Below are positions 8,203 to 17,389 of a stretch of 64,000 nucleotides of DNA, piece by piece (position 1 is the first letter of the stretch; each line of letters opens with the position of its first letter). The translations under genes and the position numbers were made by a program. The stretch spans positions 124,001-188,000 of the forward strand of contig NZ_SZVW01000013.1 in the NCBI RefSeq assembly GCF_007655005.1. Direction: 5' to 3'. This stretch comes from Streptomyces tibetensis (GTDB taxonomy: Bacteria > Actinomycetota > Actinomycetes > Streptomycetales > Streptomycetaceae). The notes beneath the pieces were generated by a model, which saw only the letters and a list, made by a program, of their open reading frames with translations, had not been told where the DNA came from and did not search any database.

Positions 8203-9339
8203 TCACTTCACGGGCACTTTCATTCTGAACAGTTTCTCTGCATTTCGGAACGCAATCTTTTCCTTGTCTTCGCGTGGCAAATCGACTCCGCGGAACCAGT
8301 CGGTCTGCTCCTTTATGTCCGCGAACGGGTAGTCGGTTGCGAACATCACTCGATCCACGCTTATGTACTTCAGCAGGAGATCGAGCAGTTCGGTCTGGGG
8401 GAATGCGCTGGTTGTGACCCAGAAGTTGTCCTGGAAGTATTGCCCGATGGGCTTCTCGAGCGAGTCTTTGGTCGGCTCGCCCATGTCATTGACGATCCGC
8501 TCGTAGTAGAAGGGAAGACCTTCACCCATGTGGCCGATGATGATTTTCAGTTTGGGGAATCTGTCGAAAACCCCGTACGCGATCATCCGAATGCATTGGG
8601 TCAGCACCTCCTGGTGCCAGCCATATCCAGACCCACTGAAAATGTAGTCTTGGTACTCTTCCGTGTATTTAGACCGTGTGGTGCTGTAGTAGATCTTGAA
8701 GACCTCGTCAGCTGGATAGCCGGGATGCAGGTAGATCGGCACATCGAGAGCAACGGCACGTGCCAGCACAGGCTCGAAATCGGGATGATCGAGATACTTC
8801 TTCGCGATGTGTCCGTTGGTCAGTGCGCCCAGGAAGCCATCTTCCCGAACCGAGCGTTCAAGTTCGTCCGCCGCCGCCTCCGGGCTCTGCAAGGGCAAGG
8901 TGGCGAAAGCCTTGAAGCGGTCCGGATGTTTGGCTATTGGCCCGTCTACAAGTTGCCGGTTAAGGCGATAGGCAAGGTCGATGCCCCTCTGCCCAGGGAC
9001 ATTTTGTACGGAGGGTGTATGGGCAGAGAGGATTTGAACGTTGAGTCCCCCCGCATCCATATCGCCGATGCGGCGTTGGCCTAGATCCGAAAGACCAATT
9101 TCCTCAAGGAACGCTATGTGATCCTGATTGATGGAGTTCAGCTTCAACAACGTGGGAGTCGAAAAGGTCTCCTCCGTGCCGATGAAGGGCAGGTCCTGGT
9201 CCCGCCGTGAAATGTCCGAAGTCTTGTCCGAAGTCTCGTTCTCGCTCGCTTCCGAGAGAATGGCGTGCGTGGACAAGCCGGCACCAATGCCAAGTGCCGT
9301 GCTGGCGGTGAGAAAGCCGCGGCGTCCCATGGGCTTCAT
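8203..9339 (-). CDS. Tat-exported amidohydrolase (resorcylate-decarboxylase-like)
   Basis: A 378-residue protein. Residues 1-35 form a twin-arginine signal (GRRGFLTASTALGIGAG). The rest matches the amidohydrolase-2 family that includes gamma-resorcylate and 2,3-dihydroxybenzoate decarboxylases: LGQRRIGDMDAGGLNVQIL, LHPGYP with a metal-ligand His, KIIIGHMGEGLPFYYERI with a second His, and VMFATDYPF with the metal-binding Asp. Start ATG 9339 has GAGAGGGAC upstream. Base composition is clearly lower in GC and richer in AT-ending codons than its neighbours, and it sits beside an insertion sequence, so recent transfer is likely. Export of such an enzyme is unusual. Confidence 0.82.
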   Translation of the reverse strand: MKPMGRRGFLTASTALGIGAGLSTHAILSEASENETSDKTSDISRRDQDLPFIGTEETFSTPTLLKLNSINQDHIAFLEEIGLSDLGQRRIGDMDAGGLNVQILSAHTPSVQNVPGQRGIDLAYRLNRQLVDGPIAKHPDRFKAFATLPLQSPEAAADELERSVREDGFLGALTNGHIAKKYLDHPDFEPVLARAVALDVPIYLHPGYPADEVFKIYYSTTRSKYTEEYQDYIFSGSGYGWHQEVLTQCIRMIAYGVFDRFPKLKIIIGHMGEGLPFYYERIVNDMGEPTKDSLEKPIGQYFQDNFWVTTSAFPQTELLDLLLKYISVDRVMFATDYPFADIKEQTDWFRGVDLPREDKEKIAFRNAEKLFRMKVPVK

Positions 9340-10368
9340 GTCAGTCCCTCTCTTCAGGCGTTTGTGTGGTGAGGTATCCGTACGGCATCCGTCTGCGAGA
9401 TGCCTCAGGGGGTCTTCGCGTCCTGCTCGCGCACCGCGGCAGCGCTCAGGTCGAGGAACCGCTCGCCGGTGCGCAGCGGCTGTGGTGGAGCTGGCGACCG
9501 TCCGCGTGCGCGCTGTGCGGGCCGGCCGCGGCGGGCCCCGCACTGTTGTCGGCGTGTGACCCCGCATGCGGCGACAGGGAACGCCGTCGCCAGCGCCCTG
9601 GTGGCCACCCCGAACCTCCGCAGTGGACTATCAATTTCCGGCATAGCCCCAACGCTAGGCCCGATTCCGTTCTGTTTCGTCATACTGCGGTCGTCATCCC
9701 TCGGGAGGCAGGCGGTACGACGTTACTCCGACGGGAGTACTCTCCGGAGCGCCGTTCGACGCCCGCATCAGAATCAAGGCCCGTCGCAACTGGGCCCGAA
9801 GTCCAGGGGCTGCCGAAAGATTTCAAGTCCAGTGAGACGGTCGTGACTCTATGAGGGTTTGTGGTGCGGGTGCCCTGCGCTTTCCCCGATGGTGCTGCGT
9901 CGACTGCCATCACTAGCCTTCTACATACGGGTTGCATCGCTTATCCGCATGCCTACTTCCTACTTCTTGGTCAGCGGGTCCAGCACATCGCATTGCCCGA
10001 AAACAGCAGTCCTGCAGCCTCGGCCTGGTCGCGCAGTCGCCGGACGCAGGCCGGGCGCCCTTCGAGGACGACCAGGGAGAGCCTGGAGATGGGAACGTGG
10101 CTGCCGGCATCAGCGTCCGAGAACGCAAGGAACGAAATCTTGTGCAGCAACTCCGGCTGTTCGGTGGCTGACAAGGTCTCAAGGGGAGTCGCTGAGGGGC
10201 GCCTCGGGCGGTGTCCCCTGGAGACTGGCGCAGACCGGCACGCCGGGCTTGTACGATCTTGCGCCCTGATCCCAAGCGTGATCACGCTCGTGATCTTCCC
10301 TGGTCGTCTGTTTCGGCTGATCGCGAACGCTGGTGTCACTGCGCCAGTTCGTTGGCAGGGTGCCGGCC
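9340..10368. other. about 1 kb without a convincing gene
   Basis: No frame here shows a recognisable protein with good start and codon use. The minus-strand frame between about 10180 and 9971 encodes a stretch that looks like a winged-helix segment (SHVPISRLS ... CVRRLRDQAEAAGLLFS) and then stops; it may be a fragment of a lost DNA-binding protein. A minus-strand frame starting at 9683 begins with a weak lipoprotein-like leader (ALATAFPVAACG) but degenerates. The region may be remnant DNA that entered with the amidohydrolase gene. Confidence 0.4.
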
Positions 10369-10989
10369 ATGAGGATCACCAAGTTCGGCCACGCTTGCGT
10401 ACGGTTGGAGAGGAACGGCCAGGCGATTGTCATCGACCCGGGTGTGATGACCCCCGAGCCCGATGCGTTGGCGGGGGCCGCGGCTGTGCTCATCACGCAT
10501 GAGCACTTTGACCACTTCGATCCGGATCGCCTGCGCGGAATTGTGTCGGACATCTACACCTGCGCCGGGGTTGCCCGGCACCTGAGCGGGCTTGGCGAGC
10601 GTGTGCATGTAGTCCGCGACGGCGACCAGTTCGCGGTCGCGGGCTTCGAGGTGTCGGTGTGGGGCGACAGGCATCACTTCAGCCATCCAGATGTGCCTCC
10701 GGTTGACAATGTCGGGTTCCTGATCGACAAAGAGGTCTTCCACCCGGGTGACGCACTGACGGTGGTCGACGTGCCGACGCTCTTGCTGCCTGGTCAGGCG
10801 CCGTGGCTGACGGTGCCTGACATGATCGGCTACCTGCGCCGGATGACACCGCGCCGTGCTTATGCGATTCACGACGGGCTCGTCAACGAGTGGGGCCTGA
10901 AGGTCCTGGACGACGTCCTCGCCATGGAGGCTGAGCGGGCCGGTGCCGAGATCCGGCGGCTCCGCCCCGGCGAGAGCGTCGAACTGTGA
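10369..10989 (+). CDS. MBL-fold (UlaG-like) metal-dependent hydrolase
   Basis: A 206-residue metallo-beta-lactamase-fold protein. The metal motif THEHFDHFD at residues 43-51 supplies His44, His46, Asp48 and His49; a further His lies in DRHHFSHPD, Asp in HPGDALTV and the final His in AIHDGLVN. N-terminal MRITKFGHACVRLE is typical of the UlaG-like/YtkL branch. Start ATG 10369 is the family N-terminus. Its 3' end overlaps the antisense tail of the MarR reading frame. Substrate unknown; intact. Confidence 0.85.
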   Translation: MRITKFGHACVRLERNGQAIVIDPGVMTPEPDALAGAAAVLITHEHFDHFDPDRLRGIVSDIYTCAGVARHLSGLGERVHVVRDGDQFAVAGFEVSVWGDRHHFSHPDVPPVDNVGFLIDKEVFHPGDALTVVDVPTLLLPGQAPWLTVPDMIGYLRRMTPRRAYAIHDGLVNEWGLKVLDDVLAMEAERAGAEIRRLRPGESVEL

Positions 10990-11755
10990 GAGGACGGCAG
11001 TCGGCCGGGGGAGAACTGCACCACCCTTCGTGATCTTCATGGCCGACGCGTGGTCTGTCGGCGGTCAGGGCCGGCCTGGGCTCGGGCCTGGTGGCGGAGC
11101 AGCCAGGCGGGGCTCCACCCGCGCGCACCGGCCCGCTGTCCGGCCCCAAGAGGCACGCTCCAGGTGCACCGCACACCGAAGGTTCGAACCAGCAGTCAGA
11201 AAGTGTTCCTGAAAGCGGACTTGAGGCCTGGGGCGGTGTTCTCAGGTGGTGGGCTGTCCGACTGGCGGCGCGGAGGTGCACCTCGTCGACGGGGTCCACG
11301 GCCATCTCGTCCGCCGCCCGGGTGAGCGCATCCAGCGCGGCAACGAGCCCGGCACGCGCCTCGGCGGGCAGCCGCTCCACGAGTGCGCGGATCTCGGTGC
11401 GCCGGTGAGCGAGAACGCGCTCCACCAGGTCACGTCCCGCGGGGGTGAGGCGCAGGATCACCTCTCGCCGGTTCGCGGGGTTGGTCCTGCGGTCGATGAG
11501 GCCGCTGTCCTCCAGCCGGCCGACCATCCTCAGCGCGGTCGAGGGGTTGACGCCCAGGGTCGCGGCCAGGGCGGCAAGCTTGACGGGCCCGCAGGTCTCC
11601 AGCACCACGAGGGCGCGCAACTGGGGAAGGGTCAGTGCGCTGTCGGTGGACGACAGGGCCCGTGCGGAGATGGCGACGAGCAGTCTGGACGCCGCCATGA
11701 CGGCGAGGGTGACCTCCTCGGCCTCCTGATCCGGATCCGCGTGGGAGCGCGCCAT
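10883..11755 (-). CDS. MarR family regulator with unusual C-terminal read-through
   Basis: The first 147 residues are a normal MarR winged-helix repressor: LALAAT then LGVNPSTALRMVGRLEDSGLIDR (recognition helix) and the wing RREVILRLTPAGRDLVE. Start ATG 11755 follows GGAGAGGTGG. Beyond about 11314 the frame runs on for roughly 140 low-complexity codons, overlapping the 3' end of the MBL gene on the other strand; a stop exists one frame away at 11242, so a small indel probably removed the native stop. It diverges from the FAD oxidase-ThDP operon and probably represses it through the two palindromes between them. Confidence 0.8.
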   Translation of the reverse strand: MARSHADPDQEAEEVTLAVMAASRLLVAISARALSSTDSALTLPQLRALVVLETCGPVKLAALAATLGVNPSTALRMVGRLEDSGLIDRRTNPANRREVILRLTPAGRDLVERVLAHRRTEIRALVERLPAEARAGLVAALDALTRAADEMAVDPVDEVHLRAASRTAHHLRTPPQASSPLSGTLSDCWFEPSVCGAPGACLLGPDSGPVRAGGAPPGCSATRPEPRPALTADRPRVGHEDHEGWCSSPPADCRPLTVRRSRRGGAAGSRHRPAQPPWRGRRPGPSGPTR

Positions 11756-11807
11756 GATGCCGTTCCACCTCTCCGACCGGCGATCTTGTCGTCGCCCTCC
11801 AGGGCGA

Positions 11808-11828
11808 ACCATTGCAAACAGCAATGGT
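11808..11828. promoter_or_regulatory. palindromic operator 1 (TTGC-N5-GCAA)
   Basis: Perfect 8-bp arms ACCATTGC and GCAATGGT flank AAACA. It lies 53 nt from the MarR start codon in the intergenic region of the divergent pair, the expected place for MarR autoregulation. Confidence 0.7.
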
Positions 11829-11880
11829 AAGGCGGTGGGACTGGCCTGGATCCGGCCGAAATGTTCTGCGAAAACCATCA

Positions 11881-11893
11881 TTGCAGAGTGCAA
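11881..11893. promoter_or_regulatory. palindromic operator 2 (TTGC-N5-GCAA)
   Basis: TTGCAGAGTGCAA repeats the core and 5-nt spacing of the palindrome at 11808-11828, 69 nt away. It lies about 130 nt before the oxidase start and would serve as a second MarR site. Confidence 0.6.
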
Positions 11894-12020
11894 GGGTGGG
11901 TACGCGGAGGCAGGAGGTGCTCCAGGGTCCGGCACTGCGGCGGAGGAGCCCCCAGCCGGGGAGACCTCCAGCACAGGATCCCGCTCGTACGCGGGGCACG
12001 CAAAAGGAACGGTTATCCCG

Positions 12021-14050
12021 ATGACTCGTACATCGCGACAGGGCACCCGCGGCGCGACCGGCGGGTCGCACGAGGCGGTCGGGGTGGCGGTCGACGTGGC
12101 GGAGCTGGAGGCCGCGCTGCGCGACGCGGTCGACGGCGAGGTCCGCTTCGACGCGGGCAGCAGGGGCGCCTACGCCACGGACGGTTCCAACTACCGCCAG
12201 GTGCCGCTCGGCGTGGTCGTTCCCCGCAGCGTGGACGCCGGAGCGCGGGCCGTGGAGGTCTGCGCGCGGCTCAAGGCCCCGGTGCTGTCCCGGGGCGGCG
12301 GGACCAGTCTGGCGGGGCAGGCCACCAACACCGCCGTGATCATCGACTGGACCAAGTACTGCCACGCGCTGGTCTCGGTGGACCCCGAGGCGCGCACCTG
12401 CGTGGTGGAGCCCGGGATCGTCCTGGACGAACTCAACCGGCAACTGTCCGAGCAAGGGTTGCAGTTCGGGCCCAAGCCGTCCACGCACAGCCACTGCGCG
12501 CTGGGCGGCATGATCGGCAACAACTCGTGCGGAGCGTCGGCGCAGGCGTACGGCAAGACCGTGGACAACGTGCGCCGCCTGGAGGTCCTCACGTACGACG
12601 GCACCCGCATGTGGGTGGGACCCACGTCCGAGGCCGAACGGGCGCGGATCATCGCCGAGGGCGGGCGCCGGGCCGAGATCCACCGCGGCCTGGAGCGCAT
12701 CGTCGCCGAGTACCTGGCAGACATCCGCACGGGGTACCCCAGGATCCCGCGCCGGGTCTCGGGCTACAACCTCGACTCCCTGCTGCCGGAGCACGGCTTC
12801 GACCTGGCCAAGGCCCTGGTCGGCAGCGAGGGCACCCTGGTGAACGTACTGCGCGCCGAACTCGACCTGGTGCCGGTGCCGCCCTGCCAGTCACTGCTGG
12901 TGCTCGGCTACGACGACATCTGCGGCCGAGTTCCTGGCCCACCACTACGACGGCCGCCCGCGTCCCGCGGCGCACTACTCGATGGGCTGGATGCCGGTGT
13001 GGGCCCGGCTGTCACGTCTCGGACCGTCGCTGGTCAACAGCGCGCTGCACGCCCCCGGTCTGGCCCGCGCCGGCAAGTGGCTGGCGGGTGTGGACGTCGC
13101 CCGCCGGGCACCGGTCCCCGCAGTCGTTCGTGCAGTGGTGGCGGGCACGCACGGCGGACCAGCCGGATCCCGCCGACGAGCGGACCGTCGTCCTGTGGCC
13201 CGACACGTTCAGCACCTACTTCCACCCGTCGATCGCGACGTCGGCCGTGCGGGTCCTGGAGGACGCGGGGTTCCGTGTCGCCGTGCCCACGGACGCCGTG
13301 TGCTGCGGCCTCACCTGGATCTCCACCGGTCAACTGGACATCGCGAAGAAGGTGTTGCGCCGCACACTCGACGTGCTGCGGCCGTACATCGAGGCCGGAA
13401 CGCCGGTCATCGAGCTCGAGCCGTCCTGTACCGCCGTGTTCCGCGCGGACGCGCCGGAGTTGATGCCGGACAACCAGGACGTGCAGCGCCTGGCCGGCCG
13501 GTTCCGCACGTTCGCCGAGCACCTCGTGCGACACGCGCCCGACGGCTGGCAACCCCCCGCCCTGGCCCGGAAGGCGCTCGTGCAGACCCACTGCCACCAG
13601 CACGCGGTTCTGAAGGACGACGCCGACCGGGAACTGATGCGCCGCGCTCACCTCGACGCCGAGGTCCTCGACGAGGGCTGTTGCGGCCTCGCCGGCAACT
13701 TCGGCTTCGAGCGCGGCCACCACGAGCTCTCCCTGGCCGTCGCGGAACAGGGCGTCCTGCCGGCCGTGCGCGCGGCCGCCCCCGGCAGTGTGCTCCTCGC
13801 GGACGGCTTCAGCTGCCGCACCCAGATCGAACAGAGCGACACCGGCCGCCGGGCGCTGCACTTTGCCGAGGTGCTGGCCCTGGGCCTGGACGGAAACCTG
13901 CCAAGTGAGCATCCCGAACGCCTGGCGAAAAGGCCGCCCGCCCCGTCCCGCACGGGCCGCTGGACGATCACCGCGGGCGCCGCGGCCCTGACCACCGCGG
14001 CTGCCGCCGTGGCAGCCCGCGGCGCGGCGCGACGCCTGCGCCGGGCCTAG
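12021..14050 (+). pseudogene. FAD-linked oxidase / Fe-S (GlcD-GlpC fusion) with internal deletion
   Basis: The N-terminal 300 codons (from ATG 12021, GGAAC upstream) encode the FAD-binding half of a D-lactate/glycolate-dehydrogenase-like protein: SRGGGTSLAGQATN, GLQFGPKPSTHSHCALGGMIGNNSCG and LVGSEGTLV. At about 12921 the text jumps, in a new frame, to the region following the ferredoxin cysteines (EFLAHHYDGRPRPAAHYSMG), and near 13118 it shifts frame again into the CCG-domain half (DAVCCGLTW, ELEPSCTAVF, THCHQHAV, DEGCCGLAGNFGFE). The FAD domain's C-terminus and all 4Fe-4S ligands are missing, roughly 400 codons judged from usual fusion lengths. It cannot work as an oxidase. It was first gene of the MarR-controlled operon. 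Confidence 0.85.
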
Positions 14051-14129
14051 CCCACCCCCGGCAGCCACCGGACTTGGCCCACACCCGACAACCACCTGAC
14101 ACACGCCTCCCACCGGAAAGGTCAGCATC

Positions 14130-15953
14130 ATGTCGATGAAGGTCTCCGACCACCTCCTGCAGCGCCTGCGTGAGTGGGAGGTGGAGCACGTCTTCGCCTA
14201 TCCCGGAGACGGCATCAACGGACTGCTCGCCGCCTGGGGGCGAGCCGACAACAAGCCCGAGTTCATCCAGGCCCGGCACGAGGAGATGGCCGCCTTCGAG
14301 GCCGTCGGCTACGCGAAGTTCTCCGGCCGGGTGGGAGTGTGCGCCGCCACCTCCGGGCCCGGCGCCATCCACCTCCTCAACGGCCTGTACGACGCCAAGC
14401 TCGACCACGTGCCCGTCGTCGCGATCGTGGGGCAGACCAACCGCAGTGCGATGGGTGGCTCCTACCAGCAGGAGGTCGACCTGCTGAGCCTCTACAAGGA
14501 CGTCGCCTCCGACTTCTGCGAGATGGTCACCGTTCCGGAACAGCTGCCCAACGTGCTCGACCGGGCCATGCGCACCGCCATGGCGCGCCGCTCGGTGACG
14601 GCCGTCATCATCCCGGCCGACGTGCAGGAACTCGACTACTCCGCCCCGGGGCACGCCTTCAAGATGGTGCCCTCCAGCCTCGGCATGTCCCACTACGCCC
14701 CCGTGCCCGCGGAAGCCGACATCGAGCGGGCCGCCGAGGTGCTGAACGCCGGTGAGAAGGTCGCCCTGCTCATCGGCCAGGGCGCTCGCGGGGCCCGCCA
14801 GGAGGTCATGGAGGTCGCCGACCGGCTGGGCGCCGGCGTAGCCAAGGCGCTCCTCGGCAAGGACGCGCTCGACGACGACCTCCCCTACGTCACCGGCGCG
14901 ATCGGCCTCCTGGGCACGCGCCCGTCGTACGAGCTGATGCAGGACTGCGACACCCTGCTGGTCATCGGATCCAGCTTCCCCTATACGCAGTTCATGCCCG
15001 AGTTCGGCCAGGCGCGGGCCGTCCAGATCGACATCGACCCGCACATGGTCGGCCTGCGCTACCCGTTCGAGGTCAACCTCGTCGGTGACGCCCGCGCGAC
15101 CCTGCAGCGGTTGCTGCCGCACCTGCGGCCGACCGAGCACGACGGCTGGCGCAAGAAGATCGAGAAGAACACCGCCCGTTGGTGGGAGGTCATGGAACGG
15201 CGCGCCGCGGTGGACGCCGACCCGATCAACCCCGAGTACGTGGCCCATACGCTGAACGACCTGCTGCCCGAGAACGTCATCCTGGCCGCCGACTCGGGCT
15301 CCGCCGCCAACTGGTACGCACGCCACCTGCGGTTGCGCGGGGACATGCGCGGCTCGCTCTCCGGCACCCTCGCCACCATGGGCCCCGGCGTCCCCTACGT
15401 GATCGGGGCGAAGTTCGCGCACGGTGATCGCCCCGCCATCGCGCTCGTGGGCGACGGGGCGATGCAGATGAACGGACTGGCCGAGCTGATCACGATCGCC
15501 AAGTACTGGCAGCAGTGGGAAGACCCGCGCCTGGTGGTGGCCGTACTCAACAACCAGGACCTCAACCAGGTCACGTGGGAGATGCGCGCCATGTCCGGCG
15601 CCCCCCAGTTCCTCCCCTCACAGTCCCTGCCCGACGTCGCCTACGCCGACTTCGCCCGCTCGGTCGGGCTGAACGGGATGCGGGTGGAGAAGCCGCAGGA
15701 CGTACAGAGCGCGTGGGAGGCGGCGCTGGCAGCAGACCGGCCCTTCGTGCTGGACTTCCGCACCGACCCGGCCGTGCCGCCCATCCCGCCGCACGCGTCC
15801 CTCGACCAGATCGAGGCCGCGGCGGCGTCCGTGCTCAAGGGCGACAGCGACCGCACCGCGATGGTCCGTCAGGGCTTCAAGGCCAAGGTGCAGGAGATGC
15901 TGCCCGGCAGCCGGCACCGCGAGGACCGCCCCGGAGCGGGTGAGGACCGGTGA
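14130..15953 (+). CDS. pyruvate-oxidase-like thiamine-diphosphate enzyme
   Basis: A 607-residue ThDP enzyme of the pyruvate oxidase/acetolactate synthase group. Domains in order: PYR domain with the cofactor-activating Glu51 in ARHEEMAAF and GPGAIHLLNGLYDAKLDHVP; central nucleotide/FAD-type domain around 190-340; PP domain with GDGAMQMNGLAELITIAKY and the NNQDLNQVT end of the ThDP motif near residues 440-475. It lacks a long C-terminal membrane anchor. Likely decarboxylates pyruvate or another 2-oxoacid oxidatively. AAAGG precedes the ATG. Its stop overlaps the next start (GTGA), so the two are translationally coupled. Confidence 0.88.
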   Translation: MSMKVSDHLLQRLREWEVEHVFAYPGDGINGLLAAWGRADNKPEFIQARHEEMAAFEAVGYAKFSGRVGVCAATSGPGAIHLLNGLYDAKLDHVPVVAIVGQTNRSAMGGSYQQEVDLLSLYKDVASDFCEMVTVPEQLPNVLDRAMRTAMARRSVTAVIIPADVQELDYSAPGHAFKMVPSSLGMSHYAPVPAEADIERAAEVLNAGEKVALLIGQGARGARQEVMEVADRLGAGVAKALLGKDALDDDLPYVTGAIGLLGTRPSYELMQDCDTLLVIGSSFPYTQFMPEFGQARAVQIDIDPHMVGLRYPFEVNLVGDARATLQRLLPHLRPTEHDGWRKKIEKNTARWWEVMERRAAVDADPINPEYVAHTLNDLLPENVILAADSGSAANWYARHLRLRGDMRGSLSGTLATMGPGVPYVIGAKFAHGDRPAIALVGDGAMQMNGLAELITIAKYWQQWEDPRLVVAVLNNQDLNQVTWEMRAMSGAPQFLPSQSLPDVAYADFARSVGLNGMRVEKPQDVQSAWEAALAADRPFVLDFRTDPAVPPIPPHASLDQIEAAAASVLKGDSDRTAMVRQGFKAKVQEMLPGSRHREDRPGAGEDR

Positions 15954-17059
15954 CGGACGCGGCGGTGGTGGAGCGCCTGGACACCGCCGTCTACACGGTG
16001 CCCACGGAAGCCCCCGAAGCGGACGGCACTCTGAGCTGGGACAGCACCACCCTCGTCCTCGCGACCGTACGGAGCGGTCGGGCCACGGGAATGGGCTACA
16101 CCTACGCGCCGGCGGCCGCGGCACGGGTCGTCGACGACCTGCTCGGCGGCATCGTCGTCGGCTGCCCCGTCTTCGACGTGCCGCGCCTGAACGAGGCCAT
16201 GCACCGTGCCGTGCGCAACGCGGGGCTGCCCGGCGTCGCCGCCCAGGCGATCGCCGCCGTGGACATCGCGCTGTGGGACTGCAAGGCCCGCCTGCTGGAC
16301 CTGCCCCTCGTCGACCTGCTGGGCGCCGCCCGGCCGGACGTGCCGGTCTACGGAAGCGGCGGGTTCACGACCTACGACGCCGCAGGACAGGACGGCCAAC
16401 TGCGCGGCTGGACCGAAGAGGAGGGCATTCCGCGCGTCAAGATCAAGATCGGTGAGTCGTGGGGGCGGCGAGAGGAACACGACCTGCGACGGGTCGCCGA
16501 GGCACGCGCGAGCGTCGGTGACGGCACCGCCCTGTACGTGGACGCCAACGGAGCCTACGACGCCAAACAGGCAGTCCGGGTCGCCGACGTGTTGGCCGAC
16601 CAGGGCGTGACATGGTTCGAGGAGCCCGTCTCCTCCGACCACCTCGGCACTCTCGCCCGCATCCGCGATCATGTCACGATCGACGTGGCCGCCGGCGAGT
16701 ACGGCTACACCCTGCCGTATTTCGAGCACATGCTCGCCGCCGGCGCCGTGGACTGCCTGCAGGCGGACGTCACCCGGTGCGGCGGCATCACGGTCTGGCT
16801 GCGCGCCGCGGCTCTCGCCCAGGGCCGCGGCCTGGAGATCTCCGGTCACTGTGCTCCCCATGCCCACGCCCATGCCGCCGCTGCGGTGCCCAATCTGCGC
16901 CACCTGGAGTGGTTCCACGACCACGTCCGCATCGAGCGCATCCTGTTCGACGGTGTCCTCGACCCCCGAGGAGGCAGCATCGGCCCGGGCGGAGCCGCCG
17001 AACCCGGCCTGGGCCTGACCTTGAACACCGAGCGCGCAGAGCGGTACCGGGTGGGCTGA
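15950..17059 (+). CDS. enolase-superfamily (mandelate racemase/muconate cyclase group) enzyme
   Basis: A 369-residue protein from GTG 15950. It shows the enolase-superfamily plan: N-terminal capping domain to about residue 125, then the barrel with KIKIG (Lys pair on strand two), metal ligands in YVDANGAYD (Asp), WFEEP (Glu) and DVAAGEYG (Glu), ADVTRCGGIT on strand six and SGHCAPHAHAH near the end. The likely reaction is proton abstraction from a carboxylate, for example sugar-acid dehydration. Coupled to the ThDP enzyme by a 4-nt overlap. A dehydratase feeding a 2-oxo acid to the ThDP enzyme would make chemical sense; that link is inference. Confidence 0.88.
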   Translation: MTDAAVVERLDTAVYTVPTEAPEADGTLSWDSTTLVLATVRSGRATGMGYTYAPAAAARVVDDLLGGIVVGCPVFDVPRLNEAMHRAVRNAGLPGVAAQAIAAVDIALWDCKARLLDLPLVDLLGAARPDVPVYGSGGFTTYDAAGQDGQLRGWTEEEGIPRVKIKIGESWGRREEHDLRRVAEARASVGDGTALYVDANGAYDAKQAVRVADVLADQGVTWFEEPVSSDHLGTLARIRDHVTIDVAAGEYGYTLPYFEHMLAAGAVDCLQADVTRCGGITVWLRAAALAQGRGLEISGHCAPHAHAHAAAAVPNLRHLEWFHDHVRIERILFDGVLDPRGGSIGPGGAAEPGLGLTLNTERAERYRVG

Positions 17060-17071
17060 CGGAGACAGAAC

Positions 17072-17257
17072 CTAGCCGCGCTGGTCGACGAGCCGGCCGA
17101 ACGAGGTCATGCACGACGGGCAGTGGCGATCCGTCTCCACCGGCTTCGCCGCGCTCGTGAGTGGCAGGCCGCAGAGGGCCACCGTTCCGTTCTTGGCCTT
17201 CACGTGCCAGACGAAGGTCGTGCCGGGCTCGTCGAGGCCGGGGCACATCTCGTACAT
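17072..17257 (-). CDS. small four-cysteine protein
   Basis: A 61-residue protein from ATG 17257 with GGGGGAAGC upstream. It has cysteines in MCPGLDEPG, ALCGLPL and HCPSCMTSF, so a small zinc-ribbon-like fold is possible, and an FVWHVKAKNG strand. It resembles small hypothetical proteins of streptomycetes; function unknown. It is convergent with the enolase-superfamily gene, 12 nt away. Confidence 0.6.
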   Translation of the reverse strand: MYEMCPGLDEPGTTFVWHVKAKNGTVALCGLPLTSAAKPVETDRHCPSCMTSFGRLVDQRG

Positions 17258-17389
17258 GCTTCCCCCATGGGTCGGACGACTCTCCGACCAGGACATCGCA
17301 TCCGCGGCGGCGGCACAGCGTAAAGGCGGCTGTTCGGGTGAACCGAGCGGCAGCCGACGGGGGAGAGGTGCCTGTTCGGCCGGCGATCG

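Noticed and set aside
9366..9854. Plus-strand frames of about 150 codons
   Set aside because: No family signal and poor codon use; they overlap the upstream region of the amidohydrolase gene.
11170..11200. GGTTCGAACC resembling a tRNA T-loop
   Set aside because: No acceptor or anticodon stem can be built around it; it lies in the MarR antisense tail.
11445..12794. 454-codon minus-strand frame over the FAD oxidase
   Set aside because: Antisense frame rich in Arg/Gly/Val; the plus strand has clear oxidase motifs.
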